A DNA stretch of 64,000 nt, taken from Paenibacillus pinihumi DSM 23905 = JCM 16419. GTDB taxonomy: Bacteria; Bacillota; Bacilli; Paenibacillales; Paenibacillaceae. The notes under the pieces are model-generated. The model did not search any database and was not told where the DNA came from. It saw only the letters and a list, made by a program, of their open reading frames with translations. This document shows positions 8,465-33,733 of the stretch, piece by piece (the stretch's first letter is position 1; each line of letters opens with the position of its first letter). The position numbers and the translations under genes are program-made. The stretch covers positions 124,001-188,000 of the forward strand of contig NZ_AULX01000019.1 of assembly GCF_000422505.1 (NCBI RefSeq), in the 5' to 3' direction.

Positions 8465-8839
8465 ATGATTCGCAGTGGTGATAGCAAACCGGGCGCGTAT
8501 AAGATGAATCCCGTTTATATGACGAGGCTGGCTGTATGCCTAGAGAAAGAGTTCTCTTCGAAAAGGGAGCACCCCTTTAAATTATATACGATTTTTATAG
8601 GATTATATTCGATATTGGTGGAAAAGGGCAATCATTTATTCTATCCTGATAGTATCAACTGTGAATCGTACTTCTATAGCGAGCGGATGAGTTTGGCGGC
8701 AGATCACTTTTGTAATGACCTTTTGTTAGATGAGATTATTGTACGGTGCAAGGTTTTTGCAATTGTATGCGTTCTCTTTTGCAATGAGCATCTCTATATA
8801 TTGTTTGGGGTGGAACGCTGGGGGAGATTCCAATTTTGA
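8465..8839 (+). CDS. Hypothetical protein of uncertain reality (124 aa)
   Basis: The frame runs from ATG 8465, with a weak GGAG upstream, to a TGA at 8837-8839 that overlaps the ribosome binding site of the acetyltransferase. The first 30 residues (SGDSKPGAYKMNPVYMTRLA) look like genuine coding sequence; the frame seems open in sense slightly upstream of the ATG as well (SYEVHRDGDMIR). The last 40 residues are cysteine-rich and hydrophobic (VFAIVCVLFCNEHLYILF). I do not recognise a family. It could be the remnant of a larger protein whose 5' part is lost near the hairpin at 8396. Confidence 0.3.
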   Translation: MIRSGDSKPGAYKMNPVYMTRLAVCLEKEFSSKREHPFKLYTIFIGLYSILVEKGNHLFYPDSINCESYFYSERMSLAADHFCNDLLLDEIIVRCKVFAIVCVLFCNEHLYILFGVERWGRFQF

Positions 8840-8854
8840 AAGGGAGAATGATCT

Positions 8855-9484
8855 ATGAATATTCAAGAACGAATGGCAAGCTGTCAACTATTTACGGACC
8901 ATGATGCTAATTATCCTGAGGAAGCCGCAGCTTTAGCACGTGCACGTCAACGTGGCAAGGCGCTTTGTTATGAGATCAATCGCTTGCATCCAAATGATCT
9001 GGAAGGACGCAAGACTTTAATGAGTCAGCTCTTTGGGGGTATGGGCGATAATGTATGGATGGAGCCTCCAATTCGTATGGCTTATGGTTCGAATACAACT
9101 ATAGGCAACAATGTGTATATCAACTTTAATTTAACTGTTGTAGACGATTATAAAGTTGCCATTGGCAACGATGTGATGTTTGGCCCAAACGTAACGATCG
9201 CTGTGACTGGTCATCCCGTACACCCGGAAAAGCGCAAAGAAGGTGGAATGTTTGCTCTGCCTGTAGTCATCGGGGATGGGGCTTGGATTGGCAGTGGAGC
9301 TATTATTCTTCCTGGAGTCACAATCGGAAAGGGAAGTGTGATCGGAGCAGGGAGTGTGGTAACCAAGGATGTTCCAGCCAATGTAATAGCTGTCGGTAAT
9401 CCATGCAAGGTTCTCCGTGAGATTACGGAAAACGACAGGGTGTATTATTACAAAAACATGCGCTTTGATCAGGTAGAGTGGTAA
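8855..9484 (+). CDS. Sugar O-acetyltransferase (maltose/galactoside acetyltransferase family)
   Basis: This 209-residue left-handed beta-helix enzyme transfers acetyl from acetyl-CoA to a hydroxyl of a sugar. The N-terminal helical mac domain (residues 4-60) is followed by hexapeptide repeats (IGNNVYI, IGNDVMF, IGDGAWIGSGAIILPGVTIG). The catalytic His lies in VTGHPVHPEKR and the end is VVTKDVPANVIAVGNPCKVL. The length fits the family. The start ATG has AAAGGGAG 8 bp upstream. It may detoxify non-metabolised sugars released by the upstream glycosidase, but no shared promoter is evident. Confidence 0.92.
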   Translation: MNIQERMASCQLFTDHDANYPEEAAALARARQRGKALCYEINRLHPNDLEGRKTLMSQLFGGMGDNVWMEPPIRMAYGSNTTIGNNVYINFNLTVVDDYKVAIGNDVMFGPNVTIAVTGHPVHPEKRKEGGMFALPVVIGDGAWIGSGAIILPGVTIGKGSVIGAGSVVTKDVPANVIAVGNPCKVLREITENDRVYYYKNMRFDQVEW

Positions 9485-9496
9485 CTCACTTGGTGA

Positions 9497-9631
9497 TTAC
9501 ACTATCAGAATGAGGGTTCGTTCAGTTTCGTAAATACGATTATTTGCCAGCCCATTGGCGGTCATCATGGGGAAAGCCCGACGATCGCAACATCCACTAC
9601 TACAACCATCACAGGCAGCAATGGAGGCTAA
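9497..9631 (+). pseudogene. Possible C-terminal relic of a Thr-rich protein
   Basis: One frame is open from the TGA at 9494-9496 to a TAA at about 9629-9631 and reads FVNTIICQPIGGHHGESP and then a Thr-rich tail (TSTTTTITGSNGG). It is gene-like in composition and ends in Gly-Gly just before a terminator, but has no start codon with a binding site. It may be the end of a lost surface or spore-coat-type protein. I do not recognise it. Confidence 0.25.
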
Positions 9632-9675
9632 AAAAGATGATTCCTGTTCAGTGTTCAGAACAGGAATCATCTTTT
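9632..9675. terminator. Shared terminator between convergent genes
   Basis: AAAAGATGATTCCTGTT (9632-9648) pairs perfectly with AACAGGAATCATCTTTT (9659-9675). It separates the acetyltransferase from the convergent gene at 9743-10924. A sister hairpin with almost the same arms lies at 16300-16343. Confidence 0.8.
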
Positions 9676-9742
9676 ATTGACATCCTAATTTTTTTTAGTG
9701 TCCTTGATCTGGGAAGGCCAGTTAAGGAGCTTCTTTTGTTTA

Positions 9743-10924
9743 TTAGAGAGTCTGATAAATCACCATCAGTGGTGTTGAAGAAGAACCACCCGTGGAATGC
9801 GTAATCGTTCGCGTCATCGGAGAAACGGTATTTCGTGGTACAGTCACCGTTGCAACTTCAACGGCCTGTTGCATTGTAGGTGAAGCACCAGTACTTTGGG
9901 GGCCAGTAAGTCTCGGGACTTTGTACGTAATTCCGTCTCCGCTCCATAGCACCGCCCCGGCATACGTATACACTTGTGGGGCGATGTAAATTTTCACTTG
10001 CCGATCAGCGTTGCTTGTGTTGGTGAGTCTAACCGTGTGAATATGTCGGGTTCCAAAATGCCCCTTATTACTTGCTGCGGGGCCTTGATTATCAGGAGCG
10101 CCAATAATTCGATACGAATTAGTATCTTTCATGATATCGTCCGTTGCGGGATTGCTAGGCGTAGGGTTACCGTTCGAAATACTAAAATGTCGCCATCCTG
10201 AACCGGCAGCGTAATCGGAACTTGTCGTGATGTCTGTGAAATCCCAAGAGCCACGTGGATGAGTTCCATCACTGGAGCTAATATAAGGTACAACAGGCGT
10301 TTGATTTAAGCGAAGGTTTGCGGTTGTTCCTAGTGCGAGTGAAGTACGAACTCTGTAATTAAGACTAACTCCCGGAGCGGTGTTTGAAACGGTAAACTCA
10401 ATAATTCCTCCTACCAATGACTCTGCCGTACTAGGGGGAACAGGGGCAGGGACACTCCATTCTCTTACTACCCCAACCCCGCCGGCGGGTATGGAGGAAT
10501 CTACAGGAGATAGCGCATCAAGCGAATCTCCTACCAACGCTGAAGCTGCGCAAATCCCGTGATTAATAAAGTTTGTAACGACTTGGACGGAGCTTCGGAT
10601 GTTATGAATGGAGTAAGAGGTGGTGCCAGCGTTGCCAACGGTAATTCCAAATTTCAAGTTTTGTCCTGTTCGGTTGAGGTGCCAAACAAACATACGATAT
10701 CGAACACTGCTTCTGCCATTAACCGTATCACTCCATAACGTAGCAAATCCATTTGTAAAAGGGGTGGCATGCGTGTGAGGACTAAGAAAAATGGATTCAG
10801 GGTTATCCGAAAGAAAAAAACGAGTACCTTGATTCGCTTGGCTCCCCCAACATCGGATGGGAAAAGTCCCGGCGGAAATTCTTGGGATATTTACAATGCT
10901 TTTTGTACTTTGATTACAAGCCAT
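9743..10924 (-). CDS. Conserved-looking hypothetical protein, beta-rich (393 aa)
   Basis: This complete gene on the minus strand starts at ATG 10924 behind AGAGG (minus strand) and ends 67 bp before the shared terminator. It has no obvious signal peptide, transmembrane helix or coiled coil. The sequence is rich in Ser, Thr, Asn and Gly, with many alternating hydrophobic strands (VRYRMFVWHLNRTGQNLKFG, IIEFTVSNTAPGVSLNYRV, HTVRLTNTSNADRQVKIYI). Two regions look like related beta-sandwich halves, each with a nucleus of strands ending in TSxxYSI/QVKIYIAP. This is the composition of an extracellular, spore-surface or phage-tail-like protein. I do not recognise the family. It is transcribed against both neighbours and is monocistronic. 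Confidence 0.65.
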   Translation of the reverse strand: MACNQSTKSIVNIPRISAGTFPIRCWGSQANQGTRFFLSDNPESIFLSPHTHATPFTNGFATLWSDTVNGRSSVRYRMFVWHLNRTGQNLKFGITVGNAGTTSYSIHNIRSSVQVVTNFINHGICAASALVGDSLDALSPVDSSIPAGGVGVVREWSVPAPVPPSTAESLVGGIIEFTVSNTAPGVSLNYRVRTSLALGTTANLRLNQTPVVPYISSSDGTHPRGSWDFTDITTSSDYAAGSGWRHFSISNGNPTPSNPATDDIMKDTNSYRIIGAPDNQGPAASNKGHFGTRHIHTVRLTNTSNADRQVKIYIAPQVYTYAGAVLWSGDGITYKVPRLTGPQSTGASPTMQQAVEVATVTVPRNTVSPMTRTITHSTGGSSSTPLMVIYQTL

Positions 10925-11387
10925 AATGAATTCCTCTTTTCTTTTATGAAAATTTATTTAAGAGAAATTAAAGGGATGATGACCATGACCAACGATCCCA
11001 CATTGGCATTGCCATTTTAATTCGCTCTCACAATAGAGGGTAAAACCAACCGTCTTTTTACAACGCATAGCTTAAAAATTTTGAAAAAAAGTTAAATGCC
11101 AGTTTAATACTTGGCTAAACGTAAATGGAACCGTTCAAATATAGATTCCTAATGTATGAAATTTTGATAAAAATTGGAACTATTTCGGGATTCGCCGCAA
11201 ATTACCCAATCGAGCTTATTTAGTGCATTCCAACGACAACATTTCGGCATACTTCCATCGTTATACGCTTTTGGAGCATTTTTGAAAAATTATAACAGGT
11301 ACCTTGCAATGAACAGTAGTTGATGGTATATTATGTATATCCAGCTACTGCATATTGCACAGTACTAAATAAAGTGTGGTGGAGATA
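10925..11387. promoter_or_regulatory. Divergent promoter region; PadR promoter with overlapping operator
   Basis: The gap separates the 393-residue gene from the PadR operon. A good promoter for the operon is TTGCAA (11304-11309) and TATATT (11327-11332) with a 17-bp spacer. An imperfect inverted repeat (CAGTAGTTGATGGTATA at 11314-11330 against TATATCCAGCTACTG at 11336-11350) overlaps the -10 box, as expected for an autoregulatory PadR operator. The remaining 370 bp are AT-rich; I see no gene in them. Confidence 0.6.
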
Positions 11388-11708
11388 ATGAATATTCAGT
11401 TCAAGAAGGGTGTGTTAGAGCTTTGCGTTCTTGTCTTGACGGCAAAGAAAGATCGCTATGGATATGAGCTGGTCGAACAGATATCGCAGAAGTTTGAAAT
11501 TGCAGAAGGCACGATCTACCCGTTATTAAGAAGGCTGGCAGCGGAAGGATTGTTTTCAACCTATTTATTCGAGTCTGATGAGGGGCCTCCCCGGAAGTAT
11601 TATAAGATTACGGATGAAGGAAAGAAAGTCAAGAATGAACTGGTAAGCGAATGGAGCAAATTTGCTAAAGGAGTTCAGGAGATGATCGAGGAGGGATCAG
11701 ATGAGTAA
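11388..11708 (+). CDS. PadR-family transcriptional regulator
   Basis: This 106-residue winged-helix repressor has a typical PadR fold: helix-turn-helix in the first 70 residues ([26 protein letters not shown], the wing ending [10 protein letters not shown]) and a C-terminal dimerisation helix. The ATG at 11388 follows GGTGGAG. It overlaps the next gene by 8 bp, and PadR-DUF1700 pairs are a standard arrangement in Firmicutes. It probably represses its own operon through the inverted repeat at 11314-11350 until an envelope-active ligand is present; the ligand is unknown. Confidence 0.92.
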   Translation: MNIQFKKGVLELCVLVLTAKKDRYGYELVEQISQKFEIAEGTIYPLLRRLAAEGLFSTYLFESDEGPPRKYYKITDEGKKVKNELVSEWSKFAKGVQEMIEEGSDE

Positions 11709-12243
11709 AGAGGTTTATTTGAATGAGCTTATTCAATATTTAAAGCCGCTTCCTCCTGCTGAACAAGCGGATATCATTGCCGAGTTCAGAGAGCACTTTG
11801 AACTCGCGGAGTTCAACGGACGGTCCAAGGAAGAAGTGATCGCAAAGTTAGGCAATCCAAGGCTTGTCGCACGTGAAGCGCTTGCCCAGTACCAGATTCG
11901 GAAGGCGGGGAAATCCCTCTCGCTTTCCGGTGTAATTAAAGCGGTGATTGCGACAATGAGTTTAGGATTGTTCAACCTAATTATTGTCCTGCTGCCGTTC
12001 GCGGCCTCTTTAGCTTTACTTGCCGGAGTATTCGGCTTTGCCCTCTTTTTAATCGTGTCACCTATCCTCTTAAGTATCCAACACCAATCCATCATGATCC
12101 TCACAAATGAGTTTTTTCTTATGGCAGGTTTAGTCGGTGCAGGGCTGCTGCTTTTCATCGGAGCCGTCAAATTTACCCGTTTATACTACGATCTTGTGCT
12201 TCGGTATTTAAGGTATTGCCTGAAAGTAATTAAAAGGAAGTGA
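11701..12243 (+). CDS. DUF1700 membrane protein, partner of the PadR regulator
   Basis: The 180-residue protein has an acidic N-terminal helical domain ([20 protein letters not shown], then [20 protein letters not shown] with the typical [10 protein letters not shown] after it) and four hydrophobic segments from about residue 78 on. This is the DUF1700 layout. Proteins of this kind sit beside PadR and DUF4097 proteins in envelope-stress operons. It overlaps padR and is followed by the DUF4097 gene after 6 bp. The function is not established. Confidence 0.88.
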   Translation: MSKEVYLNELIQYLKPLPPAEQADIIAEFREHFELAEFNGRSKEEVIAKLGNPRLVAREALAQYQIRKAGKSLSLSGVIKAVIATMSLGLFNLIIVLLPFAASLALLAGVFGFALFLIVSPILLSIQHQSIMILTNEFFLMAGLVGAGLLLFIGAVKFTRLYYDLVLRYLRYCLKVIKRK

Positions 12244-12249
12244 TTCAAG

Positions 12250-13011
12250 TTGAGCAATAGACTGCGTAATTTAACAAGACTGGCCGTTATGCTGATTGCA
12301 GTCGCAATTATTGGAAACGCATTGATGTACGTTCTGGGAAACTCGCCTTTTAACGTGCATGAGTTGTCCATCGAACAAACGATTCGGTCTAATCAGGTGA
12401 ATGGGGTCTTAATCCGTACAAAAATAGGCAGGGTAGACGTGGTCCCGATTGAGGGGAATGAAATCCGGGCAACGCTGGAGGGGAAGACGACGAAGAAATG
12501 GATGAAGGATTACCAATTAGTTGTGGACGAGGATCAAGGCCTTGCCCAAATTGAAGTTGTACAAGAAAGCAGATTCCGCTTTATTGATATCTATACGGAC
12601 TTCAAGTTGACTGTAGGAATTCCTGCTGCAAAATTGAATCAACTGCAGGTAGAAACCGACTCGGGAAATATTCACATAGGTTCAGTTGATGCCAGTGAGT
12701 ATTTAGTGACGAGCGATACCGGTTCTATTAAACTGGACATCAAAAAAGGACACATCCATGCGAAAACGGACACAGGAGAAATCGTTGCTGCACTTGACCA
12801 CATCGATCATGACATCATTGTTGCAACCGATACCGGAGACATCACTGTGCAAACTGCCCAAGTACCTAAATCGCTTCACACCAAACTCACAACGGACTCC
12901 GGAAAAGTCAATGTGTCCTTGCCCGATTACCACGATGGAAAGATTGGAGAAGGCGGGCCGTTGGTAGATCTTTTTTCCGACACCGGCAATTTGACAATTA
13001 AGCAAAAGTGA
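12250..13011 (+). CDS. DUF4097-family beta-strand-repeat protein
   Basis: The gene begins at TTG 12250 behind AAAGGAAGTGA (12234-12244). The 253-residue product has an N-terminal membrane anchor (residues 10-28) and an extracellular region of short repeated strands with a Thr-Asp-Ser/Thr-Gly motif. Successive copies read VETDSGNIHIG, VTSDTGSIKLD, AKTDTGEIVAA, VATDTGDITVQ and LTTDSGKVNVS. This is the DUF4097 beta-helix-like repeat, related to the head region of LiaG/YvlB-like proteins. It lies in the PadR operon and is likely part of an envelope-sensing or protective unit. Confidence 0.88.
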   Translation: MSNRLRNLTRLAVMLIAVAIIGNALMYVLGNSPFNVHELSIEQTIRSNQVNGVLIRTKIGRVDVVPIEGNEIRATLEGKTTKKWMKDYQLVVDEDQGLAQIEVVQESRFRFIDIYTDFKLTVGIPAAKLNQLQVETDSGNIHIGSVDASEYLVTSDTGSIKLDIKKGHIHAKTDTGEIVAALDHIDHDIIVATDTGDITVQTAQVPKSLHTKLTTDSGKVNVSLPDYHDGKIGEGGPLVDLFSDTGNLTIKQK

Positions 13012-13046
13012 ATATTGAAATCTAATTTTGTATGGGAGGTTTCTTT

Positions 13047-13823
13047 ATGATAACAGCAAATGCCAGTAAAGTCATTTTGATCAAAACGGTCGATTTATGC
13101 AAAACTTACTCAACGGGAACAGAACAGTTCCAAGCGGCAAAGAGTGTTAATCTGGAGCTCTATAAAGGGGATTTTACGGTCATTATGGGCAGTTCAGGCT
13201 CTGGAAAGTCAACATTGTTATATCTCCTCAGCGGCTTGGATACGGTCACTTCCGGAGAGATTTATTTTAAGGGCCAGCGGATTGACGAATACTCAGAGAA
13301 GGGGATCTCGGATTTTCGGTCCAACAAAATCGGCTATGTTTATCAATCCATAAACTTAATTCCGGATTTTACTCTGCTTGAAAATATAGCCTTTCCTGGA
13401 TATGTGGCCGGCCGCGGCAAAAGCGATGTTAACAATCAGGCACTGAAGCTGATGGAAAGGATGGGAATCGGGGATCAAGCGAATCGTCTGCCTTCTCAGG
13501 TGTCCGGAGGCCAACAGCAAAGAGCCGCCATTGCCAGGGCATTAATCAACTCACCTGAAGTCATTTTTGCCGATGAACCAACGGGGGCGCTAAGTCAGGA
13601 ACAAGGTGCGATCATTCTAGACATATTGACCGAGATGAACCGGGACTCTCAATCCATCGTAATGGTAACACATGATATTAAGGCAGCCTGCAGGGCTGAT
13701 CGTCTCATCCTCGTTAAAGATGGAGCCATCGATGGGATTTTGGAGCTTGGAAAATATTCACAAGGAGATATGAAAGCAAGAGAAAACCAAATATTCATGT
13801 TCATGTCAGGGAAGGGGAAATAA
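13047..13823 (+). CDS. ABC transporter ATP-binding protein, MacB/LolD/BceA-like
   Basis: The 258-residue ATPase has Walker A GSSGSGKST near residue 48, the signature SGGQQQR near 153 and Walker B VIFADEPTG near 172, with the switch His in VTHD. The start at ATG 13047 is preferred to ATG 13032 because GGGAGG lies 7 bp before it. The class serves FtsX-type permeases (type VII ABC systems), and the permease gene follows directly. Such pairs move lipoproteins or confer resistance to antimicrobial peptides rather than importing solutes. Confidence 0.93.
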   Translation: MITANASKVILIKTVDLCKTYSTGTEQFQAAKSVNLELYKGDFTVIMGSSGSGKSTLLYLLSGLDTVTSGEIYFKGQRIDEYSEKGISDFRSNKIGYVYQSINLIPDFTLLENIAFPGYVAGRGKSDVNNQALKLMERMGIGDQANRLPSQVSGGQQQRAAIARALINSPEVIFADEPTGALSQEQGAIILDILTEMNRDSQSIVMVTHDIKAACRADRLILVKDGAIDGILELGKYSQGDMKARENQIFMFMSGKGK

Positions 13824-13826
13824 TGA

Positions 13827-16226
13827 ATGTATGCTGTATGGAAGCTGTGCTGGAAAAACCTGAAAAACAAAAAAGTTCAAAACAGCTTTATTGCAATCAT
13901 TATCATGCTCGCTGCCCTGCTCCTTTCAACAGCTGTATTAGTCATTACCAATACGAACCGCGCATATGAGAATATGCACAGCAAGGTCGATGGAGCCCAC
14001 CAAATTTTACAAATGGAAAACGGTATTCAAAACCCGGTAAGGATCCAGCAGTGGTGGGCAAAACAGGATGGGGTTTCCGCTTCAGAACTGATGCGGTATC
14101 GATATCTGTCAAGTATGTCTCATGGCGGAGAGGAAATACCGAATGTCGACTTGTTTATGATGGATACACCGAACGCTCCTTTTCCTGTCGATAAGCTGCT
14201 GTTTGTACAGGGGGAAGAGAGACAAACACCGGAGCCGGGTACGGTCTGGATTCCTACGTCGATTGCATATTCCAATGATATTCAAATCGGGGATCGGGTT
14301 GAATTTAAAACCGATCAGGGAGTCTTTCAATTGGACGTTGCTGCAGTCGTCGTGGACATCTCTTATTGTTCACCGTTTGCGACCAGCGGGAGAATATGGC
14401 TAAGCCATCAGGATTATGACGCCAAGCTGTCTGCTTTGCAGGGCAATGATCATTATATGGTGGGTCTGAGATTTGATGATTTCAGTCATAACAGGGACTA
14501 CTGGGAAAGATTCGAGCAGTTCTTAGGAACTCCTTACCTGGAATCGGTAAAAGATTTTGAGAGCTTGTCTTCTTATTATATGATCGCGAATCAACTCATT
14601 GGTTTTGTCATGATTTTTCTTGCTGTGGTCATGATTGCTGTCGCTCTCTACACACTGGGTTTTACGATCTCCGATGCGATTCTCTCAAGCTACAGAACGA
14701 TAGGCATCATCAAGTCCGTTGGTTTATCTTCGCGTAATGTGATTATGGCATATGTAACGCAATATACGCTCTTGGCAGTTGTCTCGGTCATCCCGGGGGT
14801 TTGGGCCAGCCATATTTTTGCGGGCAAGATTGTCGACAGTTCTATGGCCTATCTCAGTACAGGAGCATCCCAAATGAATTCCTCTTATTCGACTGTAGGG
14901 ATTGGGCTGGGAGCTCTGGTAATCGCTGTTATATTCCTCTCAGCGCTGCTCTTCTCCTATAAAGCGCGCAGTGTTGAGCCGGCACAAGCCGTTCGTTACG
15001 GTATGTCGGAGAAGGAGTATTCACAAAAGTCGGGACGCAAAAGAAAGCTGTTTCAACTCGGCACCCTTCCAACATTACTGGTTATCGGGCTAATAGGGGT
15101 TACCAAAAATATCCGAGGCTCCATGCTGATTGTAATGATTTCAGCTTTGTCCACTTCTGTGCTCGTATTTGGTTTCTTGTTCGTGTATAGTGTATCTTCG
15201 ATCCATGAGACGATTGCGAAGTGGGGATATGATTCAGCTGATTTATCGGTAAGAATCGATAACCCGGATAAATTGACCTATGAACAGCTTCATGAGGAAG
15301 TTCTATTGGATCCAAGGGTGAAGAATTATTCCCGTTATGGGGATGCCAATGCTGTATTGCCGATCAATGGTGAACTTTCGGCCGAAATGAAACAGGACAC
15401 AATTGGTGTTTTGCTGACAGTGGCTGATGGGGATTTTGATGAAATCGGCTATGAAAATGTGAAGGGCCGAAACCCTGCTTCTGACAGTGAAATCTCGATC
15501 GGAGTAAATATTGCCAGGAGCCTTGGTGTGGACGTAGGTGAACCGCTGGATATTTATATTAACGGGGAAAAGCGTACGTTTACTGTTACCGGGATTTATC
15601 AGGCCATTGCGAATATGGCCTACACCGGGCGAATTACTGCTGAAGCAGTCAGAACAGTCAATCCCGACTATGGGGCCGCAATGAATACGATGTTTATTAA
15701 TCTTCAAGATGGTACATCGGTCGACCAATTTGTGAACGAACTGCACCAAAAGTACGGCAGTGCAATCTGGGCAGCAAGTCAGGCCACTTTGGTTGACGAG
15801 GTATTTTCACAAGCTTTTACCATCATCGTACTGCCGATGTCCGTCATGGCTTTGTCGTTTATCTTGATTACGTTTATTATTATCTACAGCATTTGCCGTA
15901 TAAACATGAAGAAAGAGAGTCGAACTTACGGCATTTATAAATCGGTAGGCATGACCTCCAGACAGATTCGCTTATCGGAAACTACAGGAATTTTGGTCTT
16001 ATCGGCGATCGGTGCTTTAGTCGGAGTTCCTTTCGGATTGTCGGGCCTTCCTCCTTTACTGAATTTCATTTTGGCCGATTACGGGATTGTCCAAGTTCCG
16101 TTGGTTATGAATGGAGGAGGCATAGCGATAATGATACCATTAAGTATTGCAGCCGCATGCCTGGGTTCATGGTTCGCATCCAAGTCTGTTCAAACCACAT
16201 CACCGCGACTTCTGACAATTGAATAA
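13827..16226 (+). CDS. ABC transporter permease with two FtsX domains
   Basis: The 799-residue membrane protein has an N-terminal helix (about residues 20-42) and an extracellular domain of about 190 residues. A first FtsX bundle lies around 250-385 and a second helix near 425-450 is followed by another extracellular domain. The final FtsX bundle lies around 670-790. This is the duplicated MacB-PCD/FtsX architecture of large permeases. It starts 3 bp after the ATPase stop, with GAAGGGG upstream. The PadR operon ends here. Because it lies just before the lipopeptide operon, a role in tolerance to the lipopeptide is possible but unproven; terminators separate the two units. Confidence 0.9.
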   Translation: MYAVWKLCWKNLKNKKVQNSFIAIIIMLAALLLSTAVLVITNTNRAYENMHSKVDGAHQILQMENGIQNPVRIQQWWAKQDGVSASELMRYRYLSSMSHGGEEIPNVDLFMMDTPNAPFPVDKLLFVQGEERQTPEPGTVWIPTSIAYSNDIQIGDRVEFKTDQGVFQLDVAAVVVDISYCSPFATSGRIWLSHQDYDAKLSALQGNDHYMVGLRFDDFSHNRDYWERFEQFLGTPYLESVKDFESLSSYYMIANQLIGFVMIFLAVVMIAVALYTLGFTISDAILSSYRTIGIIKSVGLSSRNVIMAYVTQYTLLAVVSVIPGVWASHIFAGKIVDSSMAYLSTGASQMNSSYSTVGIGLGALVIAVIFLSALLFSYKARSVEPAQAVRYGMSEKEYSQKSGRKRKLFQLGTLPTLLVIGLIGVTKNIRGSMLIVMISALSTSVLVFGFLFVYSVSSIHETIAKWGYDSADLSVRIDNPDKLTYEQLHEEVLLDPRVKNYSRYGDANAVLPINGELSAEMKQDTIGVLLTVADGDFDEIGYENVKGRNPASDSEISIGVNIARSLGVDVGEPLDIYINGEKRTFTVTGIYQAIANMAYTGRITAEAVRTVNPDYGAAMNTMFINLQDGTSVDQFVNELHQKYGSAIWAASQATLVDEVFSQAFTIIVLPMSVMALSFILITFIIIYSICRINMKKESRTYGIYKSVGMTSRQIRLSETTGILVLSAIGALVGVPFGLSGLPPLLNFILADYGIVQVPLVMNGGGIAIMIPLSIAAACLGSWFASKSVQTTSPRLLTIE

Positions 16227-16299
16227 CTGCGTGGCTTCCGCTCTGTTTAAACTGGTCCTCTAGTCAAGGACACTTTTTAAAAAGAATTAGGCTGTCAAT

Positions 16300-16346
16300 A
16301 AAAGATGATTCCTGTACTGAGTACTGAACAGGAGTCATCTTTTTTT
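16300..16346 (+). terminator. Terminator of the PadR-ABC operon (sister of 9632-9675)
   Basis: AAAAGATGATTCCTGT (16300-16315) pairs with ACAGGAGTCATCTTTT (16328-16343, one mismatch) and is followed by more T. It shares its arms with the hairpin at 9632-9675. Confidence 0.82.
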
Positions 16347-16348
16347 TA

Positions 16349-16404
16349 GTCCCCATTGATACCCACAGTCTAAACACTTTTTTAAGTGTCCAGTCTATGG
16401 GGAC
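16349..16404. terminator. Second nested hairpin before the lipopeptide operon
   Basis: GTCCCCAT (16349-16356) pairs with ATGGGGAC (16397-16404), enclosing an ACACTT/AAGTGT stem with a T-rich loop. It insulates the upstream ABC operon from the synthetase operon. Confidence 0.55.
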
Positions 16405-16641
16405 CCGTTTAGTTTCGGAGCCTTTTCTCACTTTCCTGGATGTGAAAATTCAACTAAATAATACAAATTAATATAACAAATGGATTGACAAGACAGAATT
16501 TATAGTATACTTTTATTATGTATTAATACTAAAATATCTAATTTTTGTATTTTTATAATCAAATGATAAAAAAAGGTAATTTTATGTCGAATCTTGCAAC
16601 GCAGACTCTTCTACAAAATAAAACAGAAGCGAGGTTTGCGC
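16405..16641 (+). promoter_or_regulatory. Probable promoter and leader of the lipopeptide operon
   Basis: A consensus TTGACA (16485-16490) is followed after 15 bp by TATACT (16506-16511), with AT-rich sequence before it that could act as an UP element. The spacer is two bases shorter than ideal. The leader of about 120 bp is AT-rich and holds no recognisable riboswitch. No other promoter-like site is visible between here and the exporter gene, so the operon probably depends on this region. Confidence 0.45.
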
Positions 16642-33665
<17,024 letters not shown>

Positions 33666-33679
33666 TTTTCCGGAAGTGG

Positions 33680-33709
33680 AGTGACCGGATTTGCAGTAAT
33701 CCGGTCACT
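33680..33709 (+). other. Intercistronic hairpin between synthetases 1 and 2
   Basis: AGTGACCGGATT (33680-33691) is perfectly complementary to AATCCGGTCACT (33698-33709) with a 6-base loop. No T run follows and the next binding site begins 10 bp later. It may mark an RNA processing or stability point or modulate translation of the second synthetase rather than terminate transcription. Confidence 0.7.
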
Positions 33710-33733
33710 AAAGTAGATGGGGAGTGAGTCGAA

